A stretch of 64,000 nucleotides of DNA from DASUZB01 sp036377075. GTDB taxonomy: Bacteria > Actinomycetota > CALGFH01. This document shows positions 16,631 to 27,058 of this stretch, in pieces (the first letter of the stretch is position 1; every line of letters begins with the position of its first letter). Made by a program: the position numbers and the translations under genes. The DNA is taken from contig DASUZB010000037.1 of NCBI GenBank assembly GCA_036377075.1, positions 33,398 through 97,397 of the forward strand. Direction: 5' to 3'. The notes under the pieces were generated by a model that had not been told where the DNA came from, did no database searches, and was given only the letters and a program-made list of their open reading frames with translations.

Positions 16631-17887
16631 GTGCGCTGCGAGATCGTCGGAGTCGGGACCGAGCTGCTGCTCGGGCAGATCATCAACTCGAACGCGGCAT
16701 GGATCGGCCAGCGGCTGGCCGACGTGGGCTGGGACTGCCTGCGCCACACCGCGGTGGGGGACAACGAGGAGCGCATCGCCGCCGTGCTGCGCGAGGCGCT
16801 CGACCGCGCCGACGCGGTGATCGTCACCGGCGGCCTCGGCCCCACCCAGGACGACGTCACCCGCGAGGCGGTCGCGGCCCTGGCCGGCGTGGCCCTGCGC
16901 CGCGACCCGGCCATCGAGCGCTGGCTCGAGGAGCGCTTCGCCCGCTTCGGCCGGCAGCGCATGGCGCGGATGAACCTGCGCCAGGCCGACGTGCCCGAAG
17001 GGGCGCGCACCATCGACAACCCGCGCGGCACCGCCCCCGGCCTGATCATCGAGGTCGGCGGCAAGCCGCTGTACGCCGTGCCCGGCGTCCCCCGCGAGAT
17101 GGAGGGCATGCTCGAGCGCGTCGTCCTGCCCGACCTGGCCGCCCGCGCCGGCGAGGGCCGCGCGATCGTCTCGCGCACGCTGCGCACCGCCGGGGTGGGC
17201 GAGTCGCTCCTGGCGGAGCGGCTCACGCCGCTGTGGGAGTCGACCGGCGCCGCCGGGGAGGCCGTCACCATGGCGTACCTGGCCAGCCCCGGCGAGGTGC
17301 GGGTGCGCCTGACGGCGGTGGGCGCCACCCGCGAGGAGGCGCTGGCCCGGATCGGCCCGGTCGAGCAGGCCGTCCGGGACGAGCTGGGCACGGTGGTGTA
17401 CGGCTTCGACGACGAGACGCTCGAGCAGGTCGTCGCCAGGCTCCTCGGCGAGCGCGGCCAGACCTTGGCGACCGCGGAGTCGCTCACCGGCGGCCTGGTC
17501 GGCGGGCGCGTGACCACCGTGCCCGGCGCCTCCGACCACTACCAGGGCGGCGTGGTCGCCTACGCCACCGAGGCCAAGGCGACCGTCCTCGGGGTCGACC
17601 ACAAGCTGCTCGACGAGCACGGCCCGGTCAGCGAGCCGGTGGCCGCGGCCATGGCGGAGGGCGTCCGCCGCGCCTTCGCCGCCGACGTCGGCCTGGCGAC
17701 GACCGGGGTGGCCGGGCCCACCGAGCAGGACGGCCACCCGGTCGGCACCCTCTGCCTGGCGGTCGCCGACGCCGTCGGCACGGTGACCGTCACGCGGCGC
17801 GCGCCCGGCGACCGCGCCCAGGTCCGCGCCTGGTCCACCACCCTGGCACTCGACCTGCTCCGCCGCCGCCTGGAAGGCGCCGAGTGA
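16631..17887 (+). CDS. cinA: CinA: competence/damage-inducible protein with nicotinamide-nucleotide amidase domain
   Basis: A two-domain protein of 418 residues. The N-terminal MoCF-like (COG1058) pyrophosphatase domain has GTELLLGQIINSN and TGGLGPTQDD. The C-terminal CinA domain (from about 260) has TAESLTGGLVGGR and GVAGPTEQDG with PVGT, as in NMN deamidases. It salvages pyridine nucleotides. GTG 16631 matches the family start MRCEIVGVGTELL. thpR follows 58 bases downstream. Confidence 0.93.
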   Translation: MRCEIVGVGTELLLGQIINSNAAWIGQRLADVGWDCLRHTAVGDNEERIAAVLREALDRADAVIVTGGLGPTQDDVTREAVAALAGVALRRDPAIERWLEERFARFGRQRMARMNLRQADVPEGARTIDNPRGTAPGLIIEVGGKPLYAVPGVPREMEGMLERVVLPDLAARAGEGRAIVSRTLRTAGVGESLLAERLTPLWESTGAAGEAVTMAYLASPGEVRVRLTAVGATREEALARIGPVEQAVRDELGTVVYGFDDETLEQVVARLLGERGQTLATAESLTGGLVGGRVTTVPGASDHYQGGVVAYATEAKATVLGVDHKLLDEHGPVSEPVAAAMAEGVRRAFAADVGLATTGVAGPTEQDGHPVGTLCLAVADAVGTVTVTRRAPGDRAQVRAWSTTLALDLLRRRLEGAE

Positions 17888-17945
17888 CCAGGCGGGCGTG
17901 CGCCACGCCGGCCGCCGGTCGGCCTGGTCGCCGGGAGGTGGGGGA

Positions 17946-18659
17946 GTGACGGCACCGAAGCGTCCCGGCAGGCCTCCGCGCCAGGGTCGCGAAGGGCAGT
18001 CCGCGCGGCCGCCCCGCGGGGCGCCGCCGCCGAGGCCGGAGCCGGGAGCCGGCGGGCCCGACGCCCTGCTGGCCGACCCGGACCTGCTCAGCGGCCGGCT
18101 GTTCTTCGCCGTCCCGGTTCCTGGGCACAGCCGCGAGCCGCTGGAGGCGGTGCTGCCGGAGCTGGAACGGGCGCTGCCGGCCGCCCGCTGGACCAACCCG
18201 AGCGGCTGGCACCTCACGCTCGCGTTCCTCGGCCACGTCCGGCCCGAGTTCTCCGCCGAGGTGGTCACGGTGGGGGAGGGCGCCGTGGCCGGCCTCGGCC
18301 CGGCCCAGCTGCGGCTCGACGGCGCCGGTGGCTTCCCCAGCCAGCGCCGCGCGCGCGTCGTCTGGGCCGGGACCAGCGGCGGCGTCGAGCTGCTGCGCAC
18401 CCTGGCGACCAGGCTCGCCGCCGCGTCCAAGCAGGCCGGCCTCCGCTTCGAGGAACGCGAGTACCAGCCGCACCTGACGCTCGCCCGGCTACCGGTCCCC
18501 GGTCCCCTCCCCGAGCAGGTGCTCGACCTGGTCACCGGGGCGGTCGCCGCCAGCCCTCCCTGGGAGGCGCGTGAGCTGTGCTGCTACCGCAGCACCCTCA
18601 CCAACCGCGGCGCCCGCTACCAGGTCGTGCGGACCTTCCCCCTGACCCGGACAGGCTGA
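17946..18659 (+). CDS. thpR: RNA 2',3'-cyclic phosphodiesterase
   Basis: 2H-phosphoesterase of the LigT/ThpR family hydrolysing 2',3'-cyclic phosphate ends of RNA. Both catalytic motifs are present: HLTLAFLG (about residue 90) and HLTLARLP (about 178). Of 237 residues, the first ~45 are a basic Pro/Gly-rich extension not found in most homologs. GTG 17946 is preceded by ggaggtggggg, a strong site; an upstream ATG at 17898 is in frame but inferior. The cinA-thpR-recA neighbourhood is common in Actinomycetota. Confidence 0.9.
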   Translation: MTAPKRPGRPPRQGREGQSARPPRGAPPPRPEPGAGGPDALLADPDLLSGRLFFAVPVPGHSREPLEAVLPELERALPAARWTNPSGWHLTLAFLGHVRPEFSAEVVTVGEGAVAGLGPAQLRLDGAGGFPSQRRARVVWAGTSGGVELLRTLATRLAAASKQAGLRFEEREYQPHLTLARLPVPGPLPEQVLDLVTGAVAASPPWEARELCCYRSTLTNRGARYQVVRTFPLTRTG

Positions 18660-18728
18660 CGCCGCGGCGCCGTCCGGGCCGCGGCGCGGTACGTGGACGG
18701 CGTGGCCCGGCGGCACTAGGCTCCTGCG

Positions 18729-19526
18729 GTGCCGATCATGGAGGACGCCGCCGCGGGTCCTGCGGGCCGCCAGCTCCTCGACCCGCGGGGCAGGGTGCTG
18801 GCGCGCTTCCTGGACGAGTCCCACGACGGCCTCCGCTGGGCCGACCTGTTCGAGCTCGCCGACGGCGTGACCCCCGAGGAGGCGGTGCCGGCCGTGCTCG
18901 CCGACCTCCCCGGGACGCTGGTCTCCGGTGACGAGGCGCTGGGCCGGGCGTTGCTGGCCGCCGGGGCGACGGCACGCAGGCACGCGCACGTGTACTCGAG
19001 GGACCTGCGCGACCGGCCCCCGTCGCCCTGGGAGCCCGCGCGCACGCCGCCCGGCGTGCGCATCACCGCCCTCGACCGGCCGCCGGCCGACCTCGTCGAC
19101 GCGTGGCACGCCGCCTTCCCCGCCGACCACCCCGACCACCTCGGCGACCCACCCCCGGCGGACGTCGAGCAGGAGCTCGCCGACCAGATCGCCGGTCGCG
19201 TGCTCGGCCCGATGCTGCCGTGCAGCGGGCTCGCCGTGGCCGGCGACGGCCGCGTGGTCGCGGCCGTGATCGTCACCGACCGGCCCGGCAGCCCCCCGTT
19301 CGGCGGCCCCTGGGTCTGCGACCTGTTCCGCCACCCGGCCCCCGAGTGGGCCGGCCTGGGGCGGCTGCTGCTCGAGCGCGCCCTGAGCCTGACCGCCGCG
19401 CTGGGGCTGCCCGCCCTCAGCCTGGCCGTGACCGACGGCAACCCCGCCAGGCGGCTGTACGAGTCGCTCGCCTTCCGCCACGTCTCGGCCAGCCTCAACG
19501 TGCTGGTCCCACCCCGCCCCGGCTGA
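18729..19526 (+). CDS. GNAT-family N-acetyltransferase
   Basis: A 265-residue protein. The N-terminal third (1-95) is unlike GNAT and may be a degenerate first repeat; the C-terminal half has the acetyltransferase core, including LGRLLLERALSLTAALG (acetyl-CoA region) and DGNPARRLYESLAFRHV at the end. The substrate cannot be inferred. GTG 18729 is the first reasonable start, with a weak ribosome site. It lies between thpR and the Mn riboswitch and probably has its own transcript. Confidence 0.75.
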   Translation: MPIMEDAAAGPAGRQLLDPRGRVLARFLDESHDGLRWADLFELADGVTPEEAVPAVLADLPGTLVSGDEALGRALLAAGATARRHAHVYSRDLRDRPPSPWEPARTPPGVRITALDRPPADLVDAWHAAFPADHPDHLGDPPPADVEQELADQIAGRVLGPMLPCSGLAVAGDGRVVAAVIVTDRPGSPPFGGPWVCDLFRHPAPEWAGLGRLLLERALSLTAALGLPALSLAVTDGNPARRLYESLAFRHVSASLNVLVPPRPG

Positions 19527-19629
19527 CCAGGCCCCGAGGTGGTCGCGTGACCGCCCGGGTCGCGCGCGGCGGGCGGTGCCGTGCCGCCTTTACGGCCATT
19601 TGAACCTCGCCGGCTAGCATGGTCGGGCA

Positions 19630-19722
19630 AGCGAGGGGAGTAGCCCCGTCGGCGATCCCGTCAGCACGCCGCGTTCCGCGGCCGGGACCCGGGCCACCTG
19701 TAGGTGGCGGCGAGACCTCGAC
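19630..19722 (+). ncRNA. yybP-ykoY manganese riboswitch aptamer
   Basis: The conserved elements of this family occur in order: GGGGAGTAGC (19635-19644), CGTCAGCACG (19669-19678) and GGCGAGACC (19709-19717). P1 is formed by cgagg (19632-19636) and cctcg (19716-19720). The P3-like arm is cgggacccgggcc. Family members sense Mn2+ through the two conserved loops and usually precede mntP, terC or metal ATPase genes. Here the downstream gene is a zinc-ribbon protein. Recognition is by motif; a covariance-model search would confirm it. Confidence 0.8.
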
Positions 19723-19770
19723 GGTAGCGGCCGTCCGGCACCACGGCGGACGGCCGCACGGTCGAGGAGG
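19716..19770 (+). promoter_or_regulatory. Expression platform: anti-Shine-Dalgarno hairpin coupled to the Mn aptamer
   Basis: cctcgac (19716-19722), the 3' strand of aptamer P1, is exactly complementary to gtcgagg (19761-19767), which carries the ribosome site gaggagg (19764-19770) of the gene at 19775. Between them is a perfect 11-bp hairpin (gcggccgtccg 19727-19737 with cggacggccgc 19747-19757). P1 and the SD-blocking helix are mutually exclusive, which implies translation ON when Mn2+ stabilises P1. Inference from base pairing only. Confidence 0.65.
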
Positions 19771-19774
19771 CCCC

Positions 19775-20053
19775 ATGCAATGCCCCGTCTGCGACGTCCG
19801 GCTGGCCGTGACCGACCGCCAGGGCGTGGAGATCGACCACTGCCCGCGCTGCCGCGGCGTCTGGCTCGACCGCGGCGAGCTCGACAAGCTGATCGAGCGC
19901 GCCGCGGGCGACCGCCCCTTCCGCGACCGCCAGCACGACGACGACGAGGACTCCCTACTCGGCGGTGGCGGACTCGGTCGTGGGCGGGACGGCGCCGGCG
20001 GCCGCCGGCGCCGCCGGCGCGGGTTCCTCGACGACCTCTTCGACTTCGGTTGA
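19775..20053 (+). CDS. Small zinc-ribbon (zf-TFIIB) protein under the Mn riboswitch
   Basis: A 92-residue protein. The N-terminal zf-TFIIB ribbon has CPVCDVRL and CPRCRGVWLDRGELDKL (two CxxC pairs, residues ~3-40), then an acidic stretch (HDDDEDS), Gly-rich linker and a basic RRRRRR block before FLDDLFDFG. The family binds zinc; function unknown, with nucleic-acid or protein binding likely. ATG 19775 sits five bases after gaggagg. This ribosome site is part of the riboswitch platform, so synthesis is probably Mn-dependent. The USP-Gre gene follows after 58 bases. Confidence 0.85.
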   Translation: MQCPVCDVRLAVTDRQGVEIDHCPRCRGVWLDRGELDKLIERAAGDRPFRDRQHDDDEDSLLGGGGLGRGRDGAGGRRRRRRGFLDDLFDFG

Positions 20054-20111
20054 GCGGGTCCCAGCCGACCGTCGTTCAGGCACCCGGCACCTCACCGAAG
20101 GGGAGGCCACC

Positions 20112-21176
20112 TTGCATGCGGGCAGCCATGACCAGATCCCACGCGACCAGCCACGGCCTCGCCGGCCCGGTCCGGTGCTCGCCGCCGTCCATGATCCCGA
20201 CCTGGCGGCCGCGGTGGCGCTCCGGGCCGGCGAGCACGCCCGTGCCATGGGGCGGAGCGTGCTCGTCCTCACCCTGGTGCCGATCGCCGCTGCCCACGGC
20301 CTCGGTCCCGGTGGCCGCCTGCCCGGGGAGCTGGACGACTACGACGACGCGCGGGCGATCATCCGAGAGGCCGAGCGGGCGCTCGAAGCACTGGGCGTTG
20401 CCTACCAGGTCGAGCTCTGCGGCTACCTGGCCCGCGGCGCGCCACGGCGGCAGGCGCGGCGACTCGCGGCCACGGTGCTGCGGGCGGCAGGCCAGCTCGG
20501 TGCCGAGGTCATCACCATCGGCCGACCCCGTGGCCGGGCGCCGTCGGGGACCAGCGTGGCCGCCCGCGTCGTCAACGGCGCGCCCGTGCACATGCAGGTA
20601 TCGGTGGCGTCGGCGCCAGTACCAGCCCTGGGTCGAGCCCGCCGCGGCGCGGGCAGCCGCAGGCGCGCCGCCCATGCGGCCGGCGGCATCCAGCCGGACC
20701 AGCAGACCGTCGGCGACCCCGCCGCGGTGGTCCTGACGCGCCAAGGCCGGCGCCTGCTGGCCAGGCGCGCCCACCAGCTCCGCGCGCACGTCCTGCCGCG
20801 GCTGCGCGCCGCCCTCGACGGCCACGAGCGCGACGCTCACGTCGAGGCCGAGTACCAGCGGGTGGTCGACCAGCTGCGCCGCTTGTCGTGGCTGGTAGAG
20901 CACGCGCCGGACGCCGAGGACCTGCCCGACGACCCCGCGACGGTCGAGCTCGGCGAGACCGTGACCGTGCAGGTCGGCGGCGGCGCGCCCGAGCAGTGCC
21001 TGATCGTCCACCCGGTCGAGGCTCCCTTGGACGACGTCCCGATCTCGGCCGACTCACCACTGGCCAGGGCGGTGCTTGGTCGCCGCATCGGCGACGAGGT
21101 CGAGGTGGCCGCCCCGGCCGGGGCGTACCGGTGCCGCATCCTCGCCGCCGACCGGACGGCCCCGGTCAGGGGGTGA
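20112..21176 (+). CDS. Fusion of a universal-stress-like domain with a GreA/GreB-type transcription factor
   Basis: A 354-residue protein. Residues ~20-175 resemble a universal stress (alpha/beta nucleotide-binding) domain: VLAAVHDPDLAAAVALRAGEHA, RSVLVLTLVP, and a G-rich GRPRGRAPSGTS loop. Residues ~205-275 form a Gre-like coiled coil (LTRQGRRLLARRAHQLR ... HVEAEYQRVVDQLRRL). Residues ~278-350 are a GreA_GreB C-terminal domain (VELGETVTVQVGG, PISADSPLARAVLGRRIGDEV). In GreA the coiled-coil tip DLSEN supplies Asp and Glu for RNA cleavage; here the tip reads DAHVE, so the Glu seems replaced. TTG 20112 is chosen because ggggagg lies five bases upstream. The 3' end overlaps the convergent gene by 11 bases. 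Confidence 0.75.
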   Translation: MHAGSHDQIPRDQPRPRRPGPVLAAVHDPDLAAAVALRAGEHARAMGRSVLVLTLVPIAAAHGLGPGGRLPGELDDYDDARAIIREAERALEALGVAYQVELCGYLARGAPRRQARRLAATVLRAAGQLGAEVITIGRPRGRAPSGTSVAARVVNGAPVHMQVSVASAPVPALGRARRGAGSRRRAAHAAGGIQPDQQTVGDPAAVVLTRQGRRLLARRAHQLRAHVLPRLRAALDGHERDAHVEAEYQRVVDQLRRLSWLVEHAPDAEDLPDDPATVELGETVTVQVGGGAPEQCLIVHPVEAPLDDVPISADSPLARAVLGRRIGDEVEVAAPAGAYRCRILAADRTAPVRG

Positions 21177-21762
21177 ACACGGCCCGGACCCGGTAGACCC
21201 CGGGGCTGCCGGGCCGGAAGGCCACGGTCACCTGGCTCGTGCCCGCGGCCGGCAGCGGACGGTTCAGCCGCAGCCGGCTCACCGCGGCAGGCCCAGGGCC
21301 GCTCACCAGCAGCTGGATCGTCCCGACGAGGGCGAGACGCCGGCCGGTCAGGTTGCGCACCCGGACCAGGGCCAGCGCGCCACCGGCCGCGGCCCTGACC
21401 GTCAGGTCGAGCTCGACCTGCGCGGCCGTGCCCTGCCCGGTCGGCCTGCTCCCCGCGGAGGTGGGAGGAGAGCCGCCGCGGCCGTCCCAGACCGTCACCA
21501 GGTCGTTGGTGGTCGCGGCGCCGGCCACCCGGGGCAGCCCGGCGGTCGCGGGATTGCCGGCCGGGTCGCCCGGCGCGGCGGCCCCCTGCCGCGGGACGCT
21601 CGGCGCGCCCGCCAGGCCGGGTGCCGCGGAGGGCTCCGCGCCGCCCCGCCCGGCGGGGGCCGTCCGATGGTCGCCCCCGACCAGCGCGACCACGCCGACG
21701 ACCGCCACGGCCACCAGGACGGCGGCGAGCGGGAGCAGCAGCCGGCGGGACGTGACGCGCAT
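21166..21762 (-). CDS. Unrecognised membrane-anchored or secreted protein
   Basis: A 198-residue protein with a basic N-terminus (MRVTSRR) and one hydrophobic segment (about 8-28), which could be a signal anchor or signal peptide without a clear cleavage site. An Ala/Pro/Gly-rich linker (30-100) follows. The C-terminal beta-rich domain (LDLTVRAAAGGALALVRVRN, SQVTVAFRPGSPGVYRVRAVF) looks Ig-like or fibronectin-like. No family recognised. It converges with and overlaps the USP-Gre gene and is divergent from recA. Confidence 0.6.
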   Translation of the reverse strand: MRVTSRRLLLPLAAVLVAVAVVGVVALVGGDHRTAPAGRGGAEPSAAPGLAGAPSVPRQGAAAPGDPAGNPATAGLPRVAGAATTNDLVTVWDGRGGSPPTSAGSRPTGQGTAAQVELDLTVRAAAGGALALVRVRNLTGRRLALVGTIQLLVSGPGPAAVSRLRLNRPLPAAGTSQVTVAFRPGSPGVYRVRAVFTP

Positions 21763-21908
21763 GGCGGCCTCGGGACGGAGCGAGGGCGGTGAGCGTAGGC
21801 TCGCCGCCGGCCGGAGAGCCTATCCGGGCGCGGCCGCACGAAGCGCTCCGCAGTCCTGCCGACCCCGGCCACCTGGAGCCACGTTTTCCCCAACTTGCCC
21901 GAGCATCG

Positions 21909-21937
21909 TTGTGCCGAACACACGTTCGTAGTAGGGT
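21909..21937 (+). promoter_or_regulatory. recA promoter with LexA (SOS) box in its spacer
   Basis: CGAAC-ACAC-GTTCG (21915-21928) is a perfect actinobacterial SOS box (CGAAC-N4-GTTCG). It occupies the 17-base spacer between TTGTGC (21909-21914) and TAGGGT (21932-21937), so LexA binding would block RNA polymerase. The recA start lies 94 bases after the -10 element. Confidence 0.85.
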
Positions 21938-22030
21938 GCTCGCGCTGCAGCGCCGAACCCCCTCCCCGGGGTCCGCTGCCAAGGTTCATCGCTTGGTCCG
22001 CCGCCGCCTCCAACCAAGGAGAGAACTGTC

Positions 22031-23131
22031 ATGACCACGACCTATACTTCGCGCAACGGCAACGCCCGGGGAGGGATCGTGGAGCGCGAAAAGGCACTGG
22101 AAGTCGCCCTGCTGCAAATTGAGAAGCAGTTCGGCAAGGGCTCGGTCATGCGCATGAGCGGCGACGGTCCCGCCATGCCGGTCGAGTTCATCTCCACCGG
22201 CAGCCTCGCGCTCGACCTGGCACTCGGCATCGGCGGCGTGCCCCGCGGCCGCGTGATCGAGATCTACGGCCCCGAGGCGTCCGGCAAGACCACCGTCGGC
22301 CTGCACATCATCGCGGAGGCGCAGCGCAACGGCGGGATCGCCGCCTTCATCGACGCCGAGCACGCCCTCGACGTCACCTACGCGCGCAACCTCGGCGTCG
22401 ACACCGACGCCATGCTGGTCTCGCAGCCCGACACCGGCGAGCAGGCCCTGGAGATCGCGGACATGCTGGTCCGCTCCGGCGCCATCGACGTCATCGTGGT
22501 CGACTCGGTCGCCGCCCTGGTCCCCCGCGCCGAGATCGAGGGCGAGATGGGCGACTCCCACGTCGGCCTCCAGGCCCGCCTGATGAGCCAGGCCCTGCGC
22601 AAGCTCTCCGGCTCGATCTCCAAGTCGCGCACGACCGCCATCTTCATCAACCAGCTCCGCGAGAAGATCGGGGTCCTCTTCGGCTCACCCGAGACGACCC
22701 CTGGCGGCAAGGCGCTCAAGTTCTACGCCTCGGTGCGGCTCGACATCCGCCGCATCGAGGCGCTCAAGGACGGCGCCGACGTGGTCGGTAGCCGGACCCG
22801 TGCCAAGGTCGTGAAGAACAAGCTGGCGCCGCCGTTCCGCTCCGCGGAGTTCGACATCATCTACGGCCAGGGGATCTCCAAGGAGGGCAGCCTGCTCGAC
22901 GTCGGCGTGGACGTCGGGCTGATCCGGAAGTCGGGCGCCTGGTTCACCTACGAGGGCGACCAGCTCGGGCAGGGTCGGGAGAACGCTCGCAACTTCCTGC
23001 GCGACAACCCGGAGCTGGCCCACGAGATCGAGGAGAAGATCAAGGCCCAGCTCGGGATCACGCTGCCGGCACCCGCGGAGCAGCCCGACGGCGCCGAGGC
23101 ACCGGCGGCCAAGGCCGACGGCAAGCGCTGA
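22031..23131 (+). CDS. recA: Recombinase RecA
   Basis: Strand-exchange ATPase and coprotease for LexA. The 366 residues are complete, with Walker [10 protein letters not shown] (80-88), the Walker [11 protein letters not shown] region, the [31 protein letters not shown] loop 2 region and an acidic C-tail. There is no intein, unlike M. tuberculosis recA. ATG 22031 follows aaggagag. A LexA box lies in the promoter. recX begins seven bases after the stop codon, the usual recA-recX pair. Confidence 0.98.
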   Translation: MTTTYTSRNGNARGGIVEREKALEVALLQIEKQFGKGSVMRMSGDGPAMPVEFISTGSLALDLALGIGGVPRGRVIEIYGPEASGKTTVGLHIIAEAQRNGGIAAFIDAEHALDVTYARNLGVDTDAMLVSQPDTGEQALEIADMLVRSGAIDVIVVDSVAALVPRAEIEGEMGDSHVGLQARLMSQALRKLSGSISKSRTTAIFINQLREKIGVLFGSPETTPGGKALKFYASVRLDIRRIEALKDGADVVGSRTRAKVVKNKLAPPFRSAEFDIIYGQGISKEGSLLDVGVDVGLIRKSGAWFTYEGDQLGQGRENARNFLRDNPELAHEIEEKIKAQLGITLPAPAEQPDGAEAPAAKADGKR

Positions 23132-23137
23132 GCGCCG

Positions 23138-23668
23138 GTGGCCGACCGGCGGCTTCCACGACGTCCTGCCGGGCTCCCGGAGGAGTCCGGCAGGACGGCC
23201 ACCGACCCGGTGGCGAAGGCCAAGGACGCCGCGCTGCGCCTGCTGGAGGTGCGGGCACGCAGCCGCGGGGAGCTCGAGCAGCGGCTGGCCCGGCGGGGAT
23301 TCGACGAGGAGGTGGTGGCCGCGGCGCTCGACCGGCTGGCCGATGCCGGCCTGGTGGACGACGCCGCATTCGCGGTGGCCTACGCCGAGAGCCGCTCCGC
23401 TCGCGGGGCCGACGCCCGGGTGATCGCCAGCGAGCTGCGCGACCGGGGCGTCGCCTCCGGCCTCGCCGAGCAGGTGACCGACGCCGTGGTACCGGCGGAG
23501 GAGCAGGCAGAGCGCTGCCGCCAGGTCGCCGTGGCCAGGCTGGCCCGCCTGCAGGACCTTGCCCCAGAGGTCCGCTTCCGCCGGCTCGCGGGCTACCTGG
23601 AACGCCGGGGGTATCCGGCCGAGGTCATCGCCACGGTCCTCAGCGACCTCTTCGCTCGACGAGATTGA
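23138..23668 (+). CDS. recX: RecA regulator RecX
   Basis: Small helical protein that modulates RecA filaments. The 176 residues contain the RecX three-helix repeats: ALRLLEVRARSRGELEQRLARRGF, VDDAAFAVAYAESR and RRLAGYLERRGYPAEVIATVL. The first ~25 residues are a basic extension. GTG 23138 lies just after recA and is probably cotranscribed and SOS-controlled with it. Confidence 0.92.
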   Translation: MADRRLPRRPAGLPEESGRTATDPVAKAKDAALRLLEVRARSRGELEQRLARRGFDEEVVAAALDRLADAGLVDDAAFAVAYAESRSARGADARVIASELRDRGVASGLAEQVTDAVVPAEEQAERCRQVAVARLARLQDLAPEVRFRRLAGYLERRGYPAEVIATVLSDLFARRD

Positions 23669-24052
23669 GCCGGGAGTCCGTTCCGGCCGTCTCTGACCCC
23701 TTCAGACCCGTACTGACCTGCCATTCCTTGACCGTGCAGGCTGGCCGGCCTACCCTTGGAACTGCCCGGCTTTGCCGAACTTGAACTGCGATTTCCGTAA
23801 ACCTTGCCAAGCGACCGGCCGTTCGGACCTCCATACCCGAAGGCAAAGGAAGCTCCTTCTGCCTTGAGATCGATCGTTTCGCTACGTGCGACTCCCTGAG
23901 TCGTGAATCGCAGGCTCTCCGCAGCGCCGGGCGCCGCTCGGCGCTGCCGGCGTTTCGGGGTCATGCGGTAGCGGGATTCCCGCGCATCGGCCGTCCAGGC
24001 GGCTTGAACTGGTCGGGTCCCCCCGGCCGGGTGACGCGTAAAGGAGGCCGTC
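23669..24052 (+). other. Long intergenic leader between recX and RNase Y
   Basis: This 384-base gap is less GC-rich than its neighbours and holds no convincing gene. It contains a promoter (see 23728-23756) and two small hairpins: aagga/tcctt around 23846-23860 and gactc/gagtc around 23889-23903. If the promoter is used, the rny mRNA would have a leader of about 290 bases, long enough for regulation of RNase Y by its own activity, as known for other RNases. That is inference. Confidence 0.5.
23728..23756 (+). promoter_or_regulatory. Probable rny promoter
   Basis: TTGACC (23728-23733) and TACCCT (23751-23756) with a 17-base spacer fit a housekeeping sigma promoter reading towards rny. Confidence 0.5.
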
Positions 24053-25636
<1,584 letters not shown>

Positions 25637-25637
25637 G

Positions 25638-27056
25638 ATGAGCGAGCGATACCTGATCCGCACCTTCGGGTGCCAGATGAACGAGCACGACACCGAGCGC
25701 ATCGCCGGGCTGCTGGAGGCCGAGGGGATGCGCCGCGCCGAGCGGCTCGACGACGCCGACCTGGTCGTGCTCAACACCTGCGCGGTGCGGGAGAACGCCG
25801 ACAACCGCCTCTACGGCACCCTCGGCCACCTCGCCACCGAGAAGGCGAGGCGCGAGCTGACCATCGCCGTCGGCGGCTGCCTGGCACAGAAGGACCGCGG
25901 CACGGTGCTGCGCCGCGCGCCCTGGGTGGACGTGGTCTTCGGCACCCACAACCTCGGCAGCCTGCCGGTGCTGCTGCGCCGCGCCCGCGAGCAGGGCGTC
26001 GCCCAGGCGGAGTTCTTCGACGAGATGCAGGCGTTCCCGTCGTCCCTGCCCGCCAGGCGCGAGAGCGACTGGTCCGCCTGGGTCGCGATCAGCGTTGGCT
26101 GCAACAACACCTGCACCTTCTGCATCGTGCCGATGCTGCGCGGCAAGGAGCGCAGCCGGCGCGTCGGCGACCTGATCGCCGAGGTCGAGGCGCTGGTCGC
26201 CGACGGCGTGGTCGAGGTCACCCTGCTGGGCCAGAACGTCAACTCCTACGGCACCGACCTGCCCGGGCACCGCCAGCTCTTCGGCGACCTGCTGCGCGCC
26301 CTCGACGGCGTCGAAGGCCTCCAGCGGCTGCGCTTCACCAGCCCGAACCCCAAGGATTTCCGCGACGACGTGGTCGACGCCATGGCGAGCTGCGGTCCGC
26401 TGGCCGAGCACGTGCACTTCCCGCTGCAGTCCGGCTCCGACCGGGTCCTGCGGCTGATGCGCCGCGGCTACCGGCGCCGGCGCTACCTGGAGATCCTCGA
26501 GCGCATCCGCGCCGCGATCCCCGGGGTGGCCTTCTCCACCGACGTGATCGTCGGGTTCCCGGGCGAGACCGAGGCCGACTTCGCCGACACCCTCGACATG
26601 GTCGAGCGCGCCGGCTTCGACTCCGCCTTCATGTTCCAGTACTCGCCCCGCCCGGGGACCGAGGCGGCCAGCATGCCCGACCAGGTCCCCGCCGAGGTGG
26701 TCCGGGAACGTTTCCAGCGCCTGGCGGAGCTCCAGGAGGGCATCAGCCTGCGACGCAACCAGGCCCTGGTCGGCACCCAGGTCGAGCTGCTGGTCGAGCA
26801 GGCCGCCTCCAAGACCGATCCCACCCGCTCCTCCGGGCGGACCCGCACCAACAAGCTCTGCCACTTCCCCGCCTCGGCAGCGGTCGCCCCCGGCGACCTG
26901 GTGACCGTCACGGTCGAGCAGGCGGCACCCCACCACCTGCTCGGCGGACCCGTGCTCGACCACCGCCCGCGCCGGACCCCGGGAGCGTCCTGCTCCGCAG
27001 CGCCCGCGGCCCGGCCGCTGCCCGCCGGCGCCATCCCCCTCCCGCTCGTCGGCTAG
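25638..27056 (+). CDS. miaB: tRNA-2-methylthio-N6-dimethylallyladenosine synthase
   Basis: Radical-SAM methylthiotransferase acting on i6A37 of tRNA, the step after MiaA. Its 472 residues include N-terminal cluster cysteines ([25 protein letters not shown]). The radical SAM motif is C155-x3-C159-x2-C162 (CNNTCTFC), with [19 protein letters not shown] and a TRAM domain to about 435. A Pro/Ala-rich tail of 30-40 residues is extra. It runs directly on from rny and is followed two bases after its stop codon by the dioxygenase-like gene and miaA. Confidence 0.95.
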   Translation: MSERYLIRTFGCQMNEHDTERIAGLLEAEGMRRAERLDDADLVVLNTCAVRENADNRLYGTLGHLATEKARRELTIAVGGCLAQKDRGTVLRRAPWVDVVFGTHNLGSLPVLLRRAREQGVAQAEFFDEMQAFPSSLPARRESDWSAWVAISVGCNNTCTFCIVPMLRGKERSRRVGDLIAEVEALVADGVVEVTLLGQNVNSYGTDLPGHRQLFGDLLRALDGVEGLQRLRFTSPNPKDFRDDVVDAMASCGPLAEHVHFPLQSGSDRVLRLMRRGYRRRRYLEILERIRAAIPGVAFSTDVIVGFPGETEADFADTLDMVERAGFDSAFMFQYSPRPGTEAASMPDQVPAEVVRERFQRLAELQEGISLRRNQALVGTQVELLVEQAASKTDPTRSSGRTRTNKLCHFPASAAVAPGDLVTVTVEQAAPHHLLGGPVLDHRPRRTPGASCSAAPAARPLPAGAIPLPLVG

Positions 27057-27058
27057 CG

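Noticed and set aside
22031..23131. Possible intein in recA
   Set aside because: The 366-residue protein is continuous and all motifs are spaced normally.
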